Part shown: piece by piece, positions 1 through 12,014 of the stretch
Position numbering within the stretch: position 1 is the first letter of the stretch
Layout: each line of letters opens with the position of its first letter
Source of the DNA: Syngnathus acus
Lineage: Eukaryota > Chordata > Actinopteri > Syngnathiformes > Syngnathidae
Assembly: GCF_901709675.1 (NCBI RefSeq)
Contig: NC_051102.1
Location: forward strand, 1,270,912 to 1,334,911
Direction of reading: 5' to 3'
DNA: 64,000 bases
Translations under genes and position numbers: made by a program
Notes under the pieces: model-generated
Told to the model about the DNA's origin: nothing
Seen by the model: the letters and a program-made list of their open reading frames with translations, nothing else
Database searches by the model: none

Positions 1-1007
1 AAATAAGCTGTGTTTTCACTTACAATATGCAGGAGACAAATTCCTACTAGTAAATGTAGTTTTTCTTTAAAGTATGCGTAAAAAAAGACAATTTCACTTT
101 GAACGTATTGAAGTACTAAAAAATGCAAACATCAGAGGAAGTGGAAAATGAGAAGGCCATTTCTGGCTAAAATAATGGCAGCGGTTTGGCACAAGAACTC
201 AGGAAGTGGTGCCTCCTAACTGAGCTGTGCTTCCTGTGTGATAACTGACCCAAACATCGCAACCGCTAAGGTGCCCATTCATCTTCGCCCTTTGGAAGCC
301 AAAACATCAATAACTGTGAAGCTGCTACGGTTGGAGGATTAACAGGATTAAAATGTGACTCGAATTAATTCCTCAAAGTCTTTTTTTTTTTTTTCAAGGA
401 ATGAAAGCGAGCGTGCGCTACGTAAAACCTGATTAGTGCTGTGATCTACAGAAAAAAAGGTAAGGTGCAGGTGTGCCACCATGTTGACGAATTCTTTCTT
501 AAACTTGTAAATAAACGGGAGAGACTTAAATCCTCAACGAGTTTTACTTTAACCTCAGAATTATTCAAACGTGGTAGAATGAGGAGCAAGAATGATCAGA
601 GAACTCATCAAAGGCTTCAAAGAAAGAAGGATCAAATAATTAAATTATTTAAAACCTAGAGAGAGCAAAACAACTGCTTTGGCTCTAAATGTCCCCAACA
701 TGTCTTAAGGAATGTGAAAGTAACGGCTGCGAGACCTTAAAGTTGCGCAAAGAAGTACTGTTCAAGTTCAACGGCAGCACACACACACAGCATGTGCACA
801 CACATTGCAGTACAAACGCTTCCTTCCTGTTGGTGGTTTGGGCCTCTTTTAGAAGATGCAAGTGAGATTGCGTGTAGTCACAAGCAGACTGTACTATTTA
901 ACATGCATTTAGCCCACAAAAGATGAAGTATGTAAATGTTGCTTAATTCTGCCTGCAATCTATGCATGTTACTAATTTCTTTTTTTTCTTTTTTTTTTTA
1001 CTTACAG
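1..1007. other. non-coding upstream/intronic sequence of the ETS gene
   Basis: No supported coding exon is seen here. The stretch ends in a long pyrimidine tract and a TTACAG acceptor at 1001-1007, so the first coding exon (from 1008) is preceded by an intron. The true promoter and first non-coding exon are therefore either in this stretch or left of the window. Several GGAAGT-type ETS cores occur (around 137, 201 and 230), and a short CA tract lies near 779-800. Confidence 0.5.
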
Positions 1008-1311
1008 GTTCTGACCAAAGGACACATTTCAAGGCAGCCACTCCCCCATTGAAAGTCAAAGAACGTCAGTCTAACGTTCTTTCCTGTCTTATGCTAATCT
1101 GGTAAAAGCAGACTCACTGTTGTGATGCCAGCTTCATCATATCCTGTGATGTGGCGCTCTTCGGATCATCTGAAAGGTCTCCCGCAACTGTCCAGTTTTG
1201 TTCGTCGGCCCACGAAGAGATTCTGCCTGGAGACGAGAACACGTTATAGTTTTCAGAGGATTCCTGTGATGCTAAAGTCGTCTAGTTAGATCCACAAGGG
1301 TGTTTTCAGCC
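1008..1311 (+). other. elf1: 5' UTR part of first coding exon of the ETS gene
   Basis: This runs from the TTACAG acceptor at 1001-1007 to the start codon at 1312. It holds several ATGs upstream of the main start, for example near 1090, 1125, 1149 and 1268. Each is followed by a stop or lies out of frame, so the leader could carry small upstream ORFs. Being part of the same exon is inferred from the lack of an intervening donor-acceptor pair. Confidence 0.5.
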
Positions 1312-4300
1312 ATGCTACAGCAATCAGAGCTCATTTTTGACTTTGCCAGTGACCATGTTAACCTGTCAGGGGTAAGTCAAATATTTATCACTATCATTTG
1401 GAAGTTCAATTCATGCTTGCCCATAGCCAAAATCATAAAAATTAAGTAAATGTTTGACAAAGGAAGGCCGGCACAGGGGTGCATTATTATTTATTGTTCT
1501 GGTAATGGTTGATGTAAGAATAAAATATCATTATTATAGATGTAGTTTGCAGTGGGTGAAAAACTGTTTCTAATACCTTATTTAGTGTCACCAGAAAGTC
1601 TAAGCTCTGTAAACCAGTGTAAATTAGAGTAGCGCTAAACTACACTGTCAAATTTTGATACTGACATGTCAGTGCCAATGAAAACTTATTATTACGGATG
1701 ATTGTAATTTTCAAACAATTGTTACCCAGGGTCTCAGAAGTTCGCAGTGAGTGTTTTGCAATTACGTGCACTGCACAAGGGCGGCAAAGTGAAAAAAATT
1801 GGCAATATGACGACATTGTAGCAGTTTTACATTGTTATCATTACTGACTAAATTGACACTAAAGATTTGTTTGCGCGTAAACCCCACACGATAAAAAAAA
1901 GATATTGCATATTTTCATGGAACAACAATGAAGACATGTAAATTAGTCAGTGTACAACTTGTTTAAAAGGGTAAACTCTCACTTCAAAATAAAAATACCC
2001 CAACACGCAGCATTAATCTCTTCACTGTTGGCAACATGTCCGAATTGGTTCCAATTAGCCATGTTCCCCCCCTTGGTGTCATCTAACTTAGGGCCAGGGT
2101 TTGAATGGGGATCAGGTGAATTTGATTTGAAATTGCGCACTCAGATTGGTCAGTAGAAGACACTATCAGAGGATCTGGGGGAAATAAAAATAATTGTTAC
2201 ACTACATAAACTGAAATGATGGAGGGGGCCATAATTTTTCATTCGCGCTACTGAGAGTTGGGGGGTGCGAGCACCTCTTAAACAGATATGACAAAAAAAT
2301 CCATTTTAAACATGGACTACACTCATGCGTATGCCGTTTTTTTTTTTTTTTTATTGTACCAATTTATTTATTTATTTATTGTACCAATAAACAGCAGCAA
2401 TTGGCCCGAGAAAAAACACAATATTTTATTAGGTTATCTTGTACATTGGCCACATTCTTTATTGTTGCACCATGAAATGATAAAATAATGTTTATAAAAA
2501 AATGTGAGGTAAAATGTGATACTGTCATGTTGCAGTTGATACAATACTTTTTGTCATTTGCGCAGTTGGGGGTTCGCTCGGATTTTCCTGCTGTGCTCGT
2601 GGAGCAGATTCCACATCCACACCTGTTCGCATATTCAGAGTTTTTATGTGAGAAGCCACAGGTAGAAGACCACCAGTTGCCTAAAGGTTAGTGCATAGCC
2701 TACGGGGCACACAAACTCACTTGACTTAAGTATTCTTGCGGTGCAAATATTTGATTAATATTGTACGACGTGCGGCCTTCAAAATTAGACATCCGTAGCC
2801 CTATTACCTGCAACCGCGTTAAGTTATAAATGCACGATATGCGCACGCGCACTTTATTCCTAGCTCAAGCACCACCCTCCGTAGAATATTCAGGAAGTTG
2901 AACAAAACATTTCTCGTCAGAGTCTGCCAAAGGCAGCACATGTATCGCATGAGAATGTAGACTCGGAAGAGTCTAGCTAAAACACGCTGTAATTCACTCT
3001 CCAGTGCTGGTTGAGAAAAGTAAGTTATGTCGTGGTTTTGGCACGGGTTACTTTGATCTTCAAGTTGCACGGGGCAGTTCCAGTGGGGCTCGGCTAGGCT
3101 ACGTTGACGTTGCTAGCAGAACTACAGTAAAGACACGTTTCTATAAAGTCATTTCAACAACTTCACGATAATCGTTTACTTGCTTCGCCAAGTGTGTCTC
3201 GTTTGTCAAATTGTCAGTGGATGTCGATATCGGTAGAAAATGTCCACGATTGTCAGTATTATCAGCAAGCAGCTGTTTTCTATCTCACGTCACAAAGACA
3301 TGCGTCGATTCACATTGACGACGTTTAAGATGTATTCTGCTTAATGACATAAATCGTTAGATTCAGTTTATTGCCCATGTTAAGTTCTTGCGGAAGCTTA
3401 TTTAAGTCACTTGGGGAAAACTCTTGCTTTCATGATTAATTTATTAGGGGGAATAACATATTTCCATTTTATAAACACTTTATTCTTGAAATTATCAGTG
3501 TTATAGAAGTGCACTTTTACATTGGTAACTGCATTTTGTCAGCTCATGGAACTACAAATGAGCGCAACAATAATGCTCCATATTGTTGTTTTCCAACAGT
3601 GTCAATCATTGCCGGTCAATATTATGCGATTAGGCAGTTGCGCCCAGTGTTTTGGCCAGTTACTATATCTGCTAATCACTCTAATTTAGACTATTTGTGA
3701 GATTGATGGTGGTTCTTGGAGGAGGGTCAAAGGATAAATTGTCACTGGTGGTTCCAGTAACTAGACATCAATGTCTCTTGGCTGTCCCTGATAATTAAAC
3801 ATACACCATAACAAGGTACTCTATCACATTGATGGGACCACCATATAAAACAGCCCATAAAGCAGTCCTGCTCTTTGATTAACAGTTATTCTTAATATAC
3901 TTGCCTGTCAGCGCACTGAGAGAAGGCAATCGATTGCATGCTGTGGACACGATGAAAAGTCCATAATTGATAGCGTCCAAATGATGTGTTCTTTGCTCAG
4001 CAGCCGAAAGTCATACTTTCAATGACAGACCATGATGAGACATCCGTTCCGAAGCTAGACTAAAGTGACGCTGCCCTGATAGCCAAAGCCAATTATATTT
4101 GTCCCATCAAGTTGTTATCTGAACATAAATCAGGATCTTTGTCTGAAGAATGAGCAGAAATTAGGTCAACCACATCCTAGTGAAAATGTTGCCTTTCATG
4201 TTTTGGAGAAGTCTGAATATATTTGGGGCTAAATGCAAACGTGTTGCCCAAGAGCTCCTGCTTGAACCAAAGTGATTCTTCCTCTGACTCCCATCCTCTT

Positions 4301-7245
4301 TCACCATCTTGCTATTGGGGTTAATGTGGTTTTCTCCACTCTCTTGTCTAAAGTGGAGCCATGTGAAAGCGGAGACGACGAGACCATGGAAACGCTCGTT
4401 GCTGCAGACTCACTTCTTGACTTGGACTGTCCTGATACCCTGTCACTGGAACACTACTGTAAGTGTGCGCAGTTAAAACATTAGCGGTCCACAAATACAA
4501 CTTTACATACGTGTTTAAAGTATTAAAGTAAGGACATTTGACCAAAAAATACTTGCTCAACATTGCCAATCATTTATTTTTTGTAAACAGCAGAGGTCAT
4601 TAAGGATGTCGCTTAATTTCCTGTTATCCTGTAGATCGCAAACTTTAGACTTGACACAACAGCACCTCTGCTGGTTGCAACCGAAAGTGCACCCAATTTT
4701 CCTTAAAGTGATTCAAGAAGCCATTAAAAAAAATAATTCAAGGAGTAATATCCTTGTGTCAAGGCCTTTATTTTGATGTGGAAATGTAAAAAGTGTGTGT
4801 GTGTTTTTATTACACCCTTTTATTCTTGAACAGAGCTAAAAGTGATATGTGCGTCTGAGGACAAACTGAAGAGTGGCGCAGATAGGCAGCCACTTTCAAC
4901 CTTGATGTAAATCATCTTTTTTATTAGACTAAAAAGCAATTATTTTGTCACACCGATTGCTAGAGTATAATACTTTTATTTTCAAGGAACGGCAAATTGC
5001 TTTTTGGAGAATGTTATCTCTGATACAAAGACAATTTAAAGTTGAGCAGCATTATGGGTGAACTTATTGCCCACCCCACCTCTCCCACACTTATAAATTG
5101 AAGGCCGCCGGAGTGCCATTTCACGCAGTCTTGAAAGGTTATTCAGATTATTATCGAGAGTTAATCACATGCACGTTGGCATTTTGAGTGAAAGTGGCTC
5201 TCTAATGATTCTCATGTATACAGCCCGTGTACACAAGATGTTATGTACTGCTCGAAGCAGTCCACTGTTGCTAGATCAAAGCCTGTATTCACTGATTCTG
5301 ATCCCCACACCTTTGTAAGATTTATTCATCAATCCCTAACATGCATGCACATACAGGGTGTCCCAAAAGCCACCATCCACTTCCTTTTTTTATTTTAGTT
5401 TCAGATATCATTCAGACACCTGACACGAGGAGGGCTTACTCAATTTATTTATTTATTTTATTTTTTGACCAAGTATATTAGTGGCTGGTATCGGCAGCCT
5501 CCATGAGTACTCAGTACTTTAAAATAAGGCTTGTATTGGTACTGGCCAATCTCTATTTACAAAAATTGTAATGGCAAAGCTGTGAACTATTGATGGTCTC
5601 GTGTCGATACTTGAAAATGAAATGGGGGGAGGAAGTGAGTGTTGACCTTTTTGGACTCCCTGTAAAAGGGGAAGTTGGCCTGATCCACCTGCCCAGCCTC
5701 TCAACTGTAGGAATGGTTTAGCATTATTTCGACGCTGTATTCTTTCAATTAATCTGTGTATGATCTCCTACAGCCCACACCTTTCTGCCGTCATTGGGTG
5801 ATGTCATCACGGCTCCTGTCACTCAGGTGACTGTGTCTGCAGAGGGCATTGTGGGAGCTGTTGAAGAGCCACAATGGCACACGGTGCACACAAATGAGCC
5901 TGCGACACAGCTGCAGTCCAAACAAAGAAGTCCGTCATCAAATCACCTCATTTAAATGAGTGACGTCTGTGTAATCATGTCAAATATGATGTTGATTTTC
6001 CCCTTAACCTCGCAGGTAGGAAACGACATCAAAGGGCAGAGTCTCCTACTCCTGACATAAAAGTGAAGCGGGATAAATACAATAAAGGTGAATTAGAAAT
6101 ATTTAAATGAAGATTGTGAAGTTTGGAAACAATGTTTCTGAAAAATATGCATTAAAAGTCACACTGTCTTACACATGTTTAAGAAGAGATAAAGGTTTTA
6201 TGATGATGCCATTTTGGCCTCGGAATGAATTGTCTCAATTTGCATACTTGAAACAGACAGTTACATTGGACAAGAGATTGAACAAATTGGAAATTTAAGC
6301 CTTTAAGGTTCCACTAGTGTGGACGTGATTTTTATTTTATTTTTTTAAATTACAATTTTTCTATAATTTTCTATTTTTAAGTTCACATCATTACTCTGCA
6401 TTTTCTCATACTGTATGTTCATGTTTTGGTTCTTTAGGTGGAAACACTCTCTACTTGTGGCAGTTTCTGATGGAGTTGTTGCAGGACAGACAAGTTTGCC
6501 CCCGCTACATTAAATGGACTAATCCCAACGCTGGAATTTTCAAACTGGTCAATTCAAAGGCAGTGGCGAGACTCTGGGGAAAACACAAAAACAAACCAGA
6601 TATGAATTATGAGACCATGGGCAGAGCACTAAGGTACAGTACTAAAAGAAAAACCCGGATTTAATTGGTTTTCCGCTTTAGTGTGGTTGCCATGGTAATT
6701 CTGACCCTGTTGTGCTTATGTGCTGTAGGTATTATTACCAAAGAGGCATCCTGAATAAGGTTGAAGGCCAGCGCCTTGTCTATCAATTCTCCTCACTGCC
6801 CAAAGACATGATCTATATCACAGACGGCGAGGGCGTCCAACAGGAAGAAGAACACGATGACACGAGTGCTAACGACGGAGTGAGTGAGGATTCTGACGAC
6901 AGCACCGTATCTTCCAGTGACCAATCATTGGAGGAAGAATATTCCATCCCACCAAAGAAGATGTCATTTTGCTCGGTCCAGCGGATCAAGCCAACTCGTG
7001 ACACTGTCCTTCGACCTTCAAGCTCCAGCCTCATCCAGGAGCAGCATTTGCCCATTGTGTCTGCCGAGATGTTGCGCACACTCCAGAACCTGCAGAAGGT
7101 CCAGTCCCTCCAGCCGGCAGGTCACGCCTCTGTCTTCAAAACAGCTCAGCTGCTGGGGAGTCTGTGTGAGCAACAGGCCTCTGCTGACAGTAGTGCTGCA
7201 CTGGATACATGTGATAGAAAGTCACAGTTGGGAACCAAAGCTTAG
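1312..7245 (+). CDS. elf1: ELF1/2/4-type ETS transcription factor (7 coding exons)
   Basis: Sequence-specific nuclear transcription factor of the E74-like (ELF1/ELF2/ELF4) ETS group. Coding exons are 1312-1371, 2566-2686, 4354-4458, 5774-5929, 6016-6087, 6438-6633 and 6729-7245; phases all match and give 408 residues. The N-terminal acidic region (LIFDFAS, then [10 protein letters not shown]) resembles ELF1/ELF4. The ETS domain runs from about residue 176 to 257 (LYLWQF ... [11 protein letters not shown] ... [16 protein letters not shown]) and is split between the last two exons at the recognition helix, with the two DNA-contact arginines at about 234 and 237. The acidic/serine-rich tail after the domain is short: human ELF1 is about 619 residues from memory. 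A CA microsatellite starts 15 bases after the stop. The start ATG follows a 5' UTR beginning at the 1008 splice acceptor, and several upstream ATGs precede it. The choice of elf1 over elf4 rests on synteny with sugt1-cnmd-pcdh8, not on a tree. Confidence 0.87.
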
Positions 7246-7260
7246 AATAATGAGCCATCC

Positions 7261-7317
7261 ATACACACGCACACACACACACGCACACACACACGCACAC
7301 ACACACGCACACACACG
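7261..7317. repeat. (CA)n microsatellite just after the elf1 stop codon
   Basis: An interrupted (CA)n/(CACG)n tract lies within the presumed 3' UTR, 15 bases downstream of the stop codon. The low-complexity open frames reading through it on both strands are not genes. Confidence 0.9.
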
Positions 7318-8126
7318 ACCGAGACACACATGCGCCACACACTTCCACTTAGCTGCTGAGCTGCAATGTCAGCAAGTAAGCGTTTGGATTTGAAAGAATC
7401 ATAAAAAAAAAAAAAGCCCATGTTCATAGTCATCCTCTCAGTTACTTGTATCTGGTGAAACCAAAGACATGACATGCACTGGAATCTGCAGCGTTTCTGC
7501 AGGCACCCTCCCGTTGCACTTCTCAGTAGCACGTTGTGCTCCGCCGCCATTCTTTCTCTGTCTTGAGTCCTCACATGCTGAAGCATTCCTCTGTCTTGAC
7601 AATGACTTTGCACTAATGTTTATCCTGCTGTATGTTTTCTTCAAGTGCCTAATGATCTCAGTATATCCTGTCCCTCCGTAGTCTTGAGGGTAGTATGGAA
7701 ACATTCCATTTTTTTTACATTATTGACTTCTGTTTTTTTCATGATAAAAATAAGGGATAGTAGTTATAGCACTGCTGCTGTAAATATATAAGGTGCAGTA
7801 TCTACAGCAGACCTTTTTTGTTTTGTTTTTGACAATCACTCGTGATCTCTATCTTTTACTTAGCTACTGTGTCACCTACAATTGAGCTTTCCTGCAATGC
7901 ACAACCTTAGATTTGCTTATATGGAGCTAAAGTCTTTGTTTACTTGTTGTGTATTTACTGTATATCTGAACTTTAACTTGTGCCCTGTTGCCATTTTTTT
8001 TCTCTCTCAGGTTTTGTTTTGCCTATACTCTATGCAAAAAAAGTACAATGGCTGGTTTTCTGATGAAGTACTAATAAGTTCAATGTTTTGTTGTACGGGT
8101 TCATTCCATGTTAGTTCTCTTTACAG

Positions 8127-8934
8127 CAGTGGTGGGCTGTGTATTTCACACCTAGAACTTCAGTAGTGCTCTGTCTGAATCAATCCAACCTTCAATAACT
8201 ATTTTATGGCTATAAAACTTCTACTGCAGGTACAGCTGCGACAAATATAAAAAAAAAAGCATTAAAGAAAAACTGATAAAATTGCAATATTTAGGAATAT
8301 AGCAACACTTTATTCACCAAAAATCCTTCGATCTTCGGGGTTGACCGACCTTGCGTAACATCTAGCTTTTCTTTTACAGCAACCAAATCCATTTCTTTTC
8401 CTCCTTCAGCCATGGTGGGTTGACAAAACAGCGATTAAATCAACACGCAGCTCGCTACAGATGCAGTTTGCTCGCTCTGGCTAGTACATTCTCTGACTAG
8501 CCAATCAAAGCGTGTGAATACGCTGACGTTTCCGTACGCCTGCCTAGAAGGCCTTGGTGTCGTCAACTCAGAATCTGATTGGTTGAAGCAACAGTCTGAT
8601 CGACATTTATTTTATGTTACAGGGCCCGCAGAACTGATTGTGAAGGCCTCCAGGCAGATTTCTTTGACCCTGGCAACAAATAGTGGCTAAAATGTGATTG
8701 GTTAAATGCTTAAATATGAAAATACACATCTGGAAGCAGCGCAACCAGGGGGCTCGCAATGAAAGGAAGCGGACAGACCATTTGGATTTAATACATATTA
8801 AATTTGTTCATGAATATGTATTAAATTAATATGTATTAATACGTATTCATGGACAAAATATAATTATCAGTCTGTGATTCTGATATTTTTAGGCCAGCAG
8901 AGAAGGCCTTGCAGGCCCTGACGGCCCACCACTG
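8127..8934. mobile_element. non-autonomous hAT-like element
   Basis: The ends are inverted: CAGTGGTGGGC at the left and GCCCACCACTG at the right. The flanks are CTTTACAG on the left and CTTTTACAG on the right, an 8-bp target duplication apart from a one-base indel, as hAT transposons make. There is no transposase frame inside. The internal part is AT-rich on the right side. It lies in the presumed 3' UTR or just downstream of the ETS gene. Confidence 0.65.
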
Positions 8935-9020
8935 CTTTTACAGCTATTGTTTGAATCTTACTTACCCAGCCCACAAGTTTCAAATCACTCCACAAAAACT
9001 GAGCGCAACACATTTTAGAC

Positions 9021-9690
9021 CAGGGGTGTCAAACTCTTTTTTTCTTTTTTTTTTTTTTTTTTTTGCGGGCCGCATTGTAGTCATAGCTTCTTTCGGAGGG
9101 CCATTATGACTGTCAACCCAAATAAATGTATGAGCACCTCACATTATATACACAGTAAAACAGGGGTGGTCAAACTTTTTGAGCTCGCGAGCTACTTTTG
9201 AAATGACCAAGTCACAAAGATCTACCCACTAAAAAAAAGATTTTACATATATATATATGTCATCGTGAAAAAAAAGTCCTACTCCCATTCCCGATGAAAG
9301 TGATACTTCTTACTATGGCCAGCTGCCCCACTCATTTTTATACCCTTTCTTAAGTTTAAGAGAAAAAACAGGGTTCTGACAATTGGAGGGAACTCGCGAG
9401 CTAGCGTGTTTGTGTTGTGTTGTTAGCACCGTTGTTTGTACACGCGTCAAGTGCGAAAAAAAAAATTAATATCACGCGATCGACCAATAGTGGCTTGGCG
9501 ATCGACCGGTCGATCGCGATCGACGTATTGCGCACCCCTGCAGTAAAAGCTACAAAACTGGTCAAATATTTTTAAAAAAAAGAAGATATTATTAAAAGTG
9601 AAGACAATTTGCAATTCTAGTAATGACACAGGCCACATAAAATGATGTGGCGGGCCGTATCTGGCCCCCGGGCCTTGAGTTTGACACGTG
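9021..9690. mobile_element. hAT MITE (outer element), interrupted by a second hAT MITE
   Basis: The left end CAGGGGTGTCAAACTC mirrors the right end GAGTTTGACACGTG. The element is bracketed by a perfect 8-bp duplication, TTTTAGAC, at 9013-9020 and 9691-9698. It contains a T-rich tract and no coding capacity. Another hAT element occupies 9161-9540. Two related copies exist in this window (about 14907-15230 and about 62365-62434). Confidence 0.85.
9161..9540. mobile_element. hAT MITE nested within 9021-9690
   Basis: The ends are CAGGGGTG at the left and CACCCCTG at the right. A perfect 8-bp duplication CAGTAAAA flanks it (9153-9160 and 9541-9548). The right end carries a run of overlapping CGATCG palindromes. 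It is non-coding. It must be younger than the element it interrupts. Confidence 0.85.
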
Positions 9691-9972
9691 TTTTAGACCG
9701 ACTGTGACGATAACATCAGTTACACTTTCTAACTGTGCTTATGCCCCCCTTGGAAACGTGTGCTAAATGTTTTACTACTTTATTAAGTAATTTGGAATCC
9801 TCTCTGTGTTATGTCGACGTGTCTCAATACTATGATTTTTACAGAAATGGATTTGGAAGATTTTAACAGAGGGAAGTGTGGCATTTCTGTTGCTTTTTCT
9901 GGTTTGTTTGTTTGTTTGTTTTGATGCAGTCCAGATGTGGCTTAATATACTGTTCCGCGTATACGTATATCA

Positions 9973-9978
9973 AATAAA
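9973..9978 (+). terminator. elf1: candidate polyadenylation signal of the ETS gene
   Basis: A canonical AATAAA followed by a GT-rich stretch, on the gene's strand 2.7 kb after the stop codon. If it is used, the 3' UTR would carry the two hAT insertions. Other weaker signals lie nearer, for example ATTAAA at 8261, so this choice is uncertain. Confidence 0.3.
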
Positions 9979-10392
9979 TATAGTCTGCTCAGTGTAAATC
10001 GTATTTTTGTGAATTCACTTACATATTTGATGGAAAGTGCAAGTAAATTTTAAGAACTCTTTAATTATTTTGGATTTGGAGCTAGAGGGTTACTGTTAAA
10101 GTTAAAAATAATAACATTGGGTGCCACCCTTTTGACCTGTAAAAGGATATACTGCATGGTAGCCAAATAAACATTATCCACCTAGAGCAGTGGTTCTTAA
10201 CATTGTTGGAGGTACTGAACCCCGCCAGTTTCATATGCGCATTCACCGAACCCCTCTTTAGTGAAAAATAAAAATATAGTTTTCAAATTCAAGACATCAA
10301 TGTTTTTTACTGGCGCACAAAATGAGCCGTGCATGAACATCACCTTGTTCAATGAACAAAACAAACACAATGCATAAACTCAAACCAAATTA

Positions 10393-12014
10393 CAGTGCCT
10401 TGCGAAAGTATTCGGCCCCCTTGAACCTTTCAACATTTCGCCACATTTCAGGCTTCAAACATAAAGATATAAAATTTTAATTTTTTGTCAAGAATCAACA
10501 AGTGGGACACAAACGTGAAGTGGAACGAAATTTATTGGATAATTTAAACTTTTTTAACAAATAAAAAACTGAAAAGTGGGGCGTGCAATATTATTCGGCC
10601 CCTTTACTTTCAGTGCAGCAAACTCACTCCAGAAGTTCAGTGAGGATCTTTGAATGATCCAATGTTGTCCTAAATGACTGATGATGATAAATAGAATGCA
10701 CCTGTGTGTAATCAAGTCTCCGTATAAATGCACCTGCTCTTTGATAGTCTCAGGGTTCTGTTTAAAGCGCAGAGAGAACCATGAAGACAAAGGAACACAC
10801 CAGGCAGGTCCGAGATACTGTTGTGGAGAAGTTTAAAGCCGGATTTGGATACAAAAAGATTTCCCAAGCTTTAAACATCTCAAGCAGCACTGTGCAAGCA
10901 ATTATATTGAAATGGAAGGAGTATCAGACCACTGCAAATCTACCAAGACCCGGCCGTCCCTCCAAACTTTCATCTCAAACAAGGAGAAAACTGATCAGAG
11001 ATGCAGCCAAGAGGCCCATGATCACTCTGGATGAACTGCAGATAACTACAGCTGAGGTAGGAGAGTCTGTCCATAGGACAACAATCAGTCGTGCACTGCA
11101 CAAATCTGGCCTTTATGGAAGAGTGGCAAGAAGAAAGCCATTTCTCAAAGATATCCATAAAAAGTCTCGTTTAAAGTTTGCCACAAACCACCTGGGAGAC
11201 ACACCAAACATGTGGAAGAAGATGCTCTGGTCAGATGAAACCAAAATCGAACTTTTTGGCCACAATGTAAAACGATATGTTTGGCGTAAAAGCAACACAG
11301 CTCATCACCCTGAACACGCCATCCCCACTGTCAAACATGGTGGTGGCAGCATCATGGTTTGGGCCTGCTTTTCTTCAGCAGGGACAGGGAAGATGGTTAA
11401 AATTGATGGGAAGATAGATGGAGCCAAATACAGGACCATTCTGGAAGAAAACCTGTTGGAGTCTGCAAAAGACCTGAGACTGGGACGAAGATTTATCTTC
11501 CAACAGGACAATGATCCAAAACATAAAGCCAAATCTACAATGGAATGGTTCACAAATAGACGTATCCAGGTGTTAGAATGGCCAAGTCAAAGTCCAGACC
11601 TGAATCCAATCGAGAATCTGTGGAAAGAGCTGAAGACTGCTGTTCACAAACGCTCTCCATCCAACCTCACTGAGCTCGAGCTGTTTTGCAAGGAAGAATG
11701 GGCAAGAATTCCAGTCTCTCGATGTGCAAAACGGATAGAGACATACCCCAAGCGACTTGCAGCTGTAATTGCAGCAAAAGGTGGCGCTACAAAGTATTAG
11801 CGCAAGGGGGCCGAATAATATTGCACGCCCCACTTTTCAGTTTTTTATTTGTTAAAAAAGTTTAAATTATCCAATAAATTTTGTTCCACTTCACGATTGT
11901 GTCCCACTTGTTGATTCTTGACAAAAAATTAAACTTTTATATCTTTGTTTGAAGCCTGAAATGTCGCGAAATGTTGAAAGGTTCAAGGGGGCCGAATACT
12001 TTCGCAAGGCACTG
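10393..12014 (+). mobile_element. complete Tc1/mariner transposon with intact transposase
   Basis: A 1622-bp element with termini CAGTGCC...GGCACTG, flanked on both sides by the TA dinucleotide that Tc1 elements duplicate. The inverted repeats are about 212 bp each (10393-10604 and 11804-12014). By eye they differ at only a handful of positions, including a 2-base indel. Each repeat carries the motif TATTCGGCCCC at both its outer and inner end, an IR/DR arrangement like that of Sleeping Beauty-type elements. It is inserted within a hAT MITE. Confidence 0.95.
10781..11800 (+). CDS. Tc1-type DDE transposase, uninterrupted
   Basis: A 339-residue transposase that would cut and paste its own element at TA sites. 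The N-terminus has the bipartite paired-like helix-turn-helix region (residues 1 to about 110) with the GRP-type hook at about 58-60. The catalytic triad is visible as D152 (in WSDET), D243 (in QQDNDPKH) and E278 (in NPIENLW). The last two are separated by 34 residues, i.e. DD34E, as in Tc1 proteins. The length matches the family's usual ~340 residues and no stop or frameshift is seen. The ATG sits about 175 bases inside the left inverted repeat and the stop ends 3 bases before the right repeat. Whether it is expressed or active cannot be told from sequence. Confidence 0.95.
   Translation: MKTKEHTRQVRDTVVEKFKAGFGYKKISQALNISSSTVQAIILKWKEYQTTANLPRPGRPSKLSSQTRRKLIRDAAKRPMITLDELQITTAEVGESVHRTTISRALHKSGLYGRVARRKPFLKDIHKKSRLKFATNHLGDTPNMWKKMLWSDETKIELFGHNVKRYVWRKSNTAHHPEHAIPTVKHGGGSIMVWACFSSAGTGKMVKIDGKIDGAKYRTILEENLLESAKDLRLGRRFIFQQDNDPKHKAKSTMEWFTNRRIQVLEWPSQSPDLNPIENLWKELKTAVHKRSPSNLTELELFCKEEWARIPVSRCAKRIETYPKRLAAVIAAKGGATKY

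Noticed and set aside
5347-5460. ACAGGGTGTCCCAAAAG motif suggesting a transposon end
   Set aside because: No matching inverted end or target duplication was found nearby.
9480-9530. Cluster of GATCG palindromes that could be a regulatory site
   Set aside because: It lies inside the terminal part of a hAT MITE and is explained by it.
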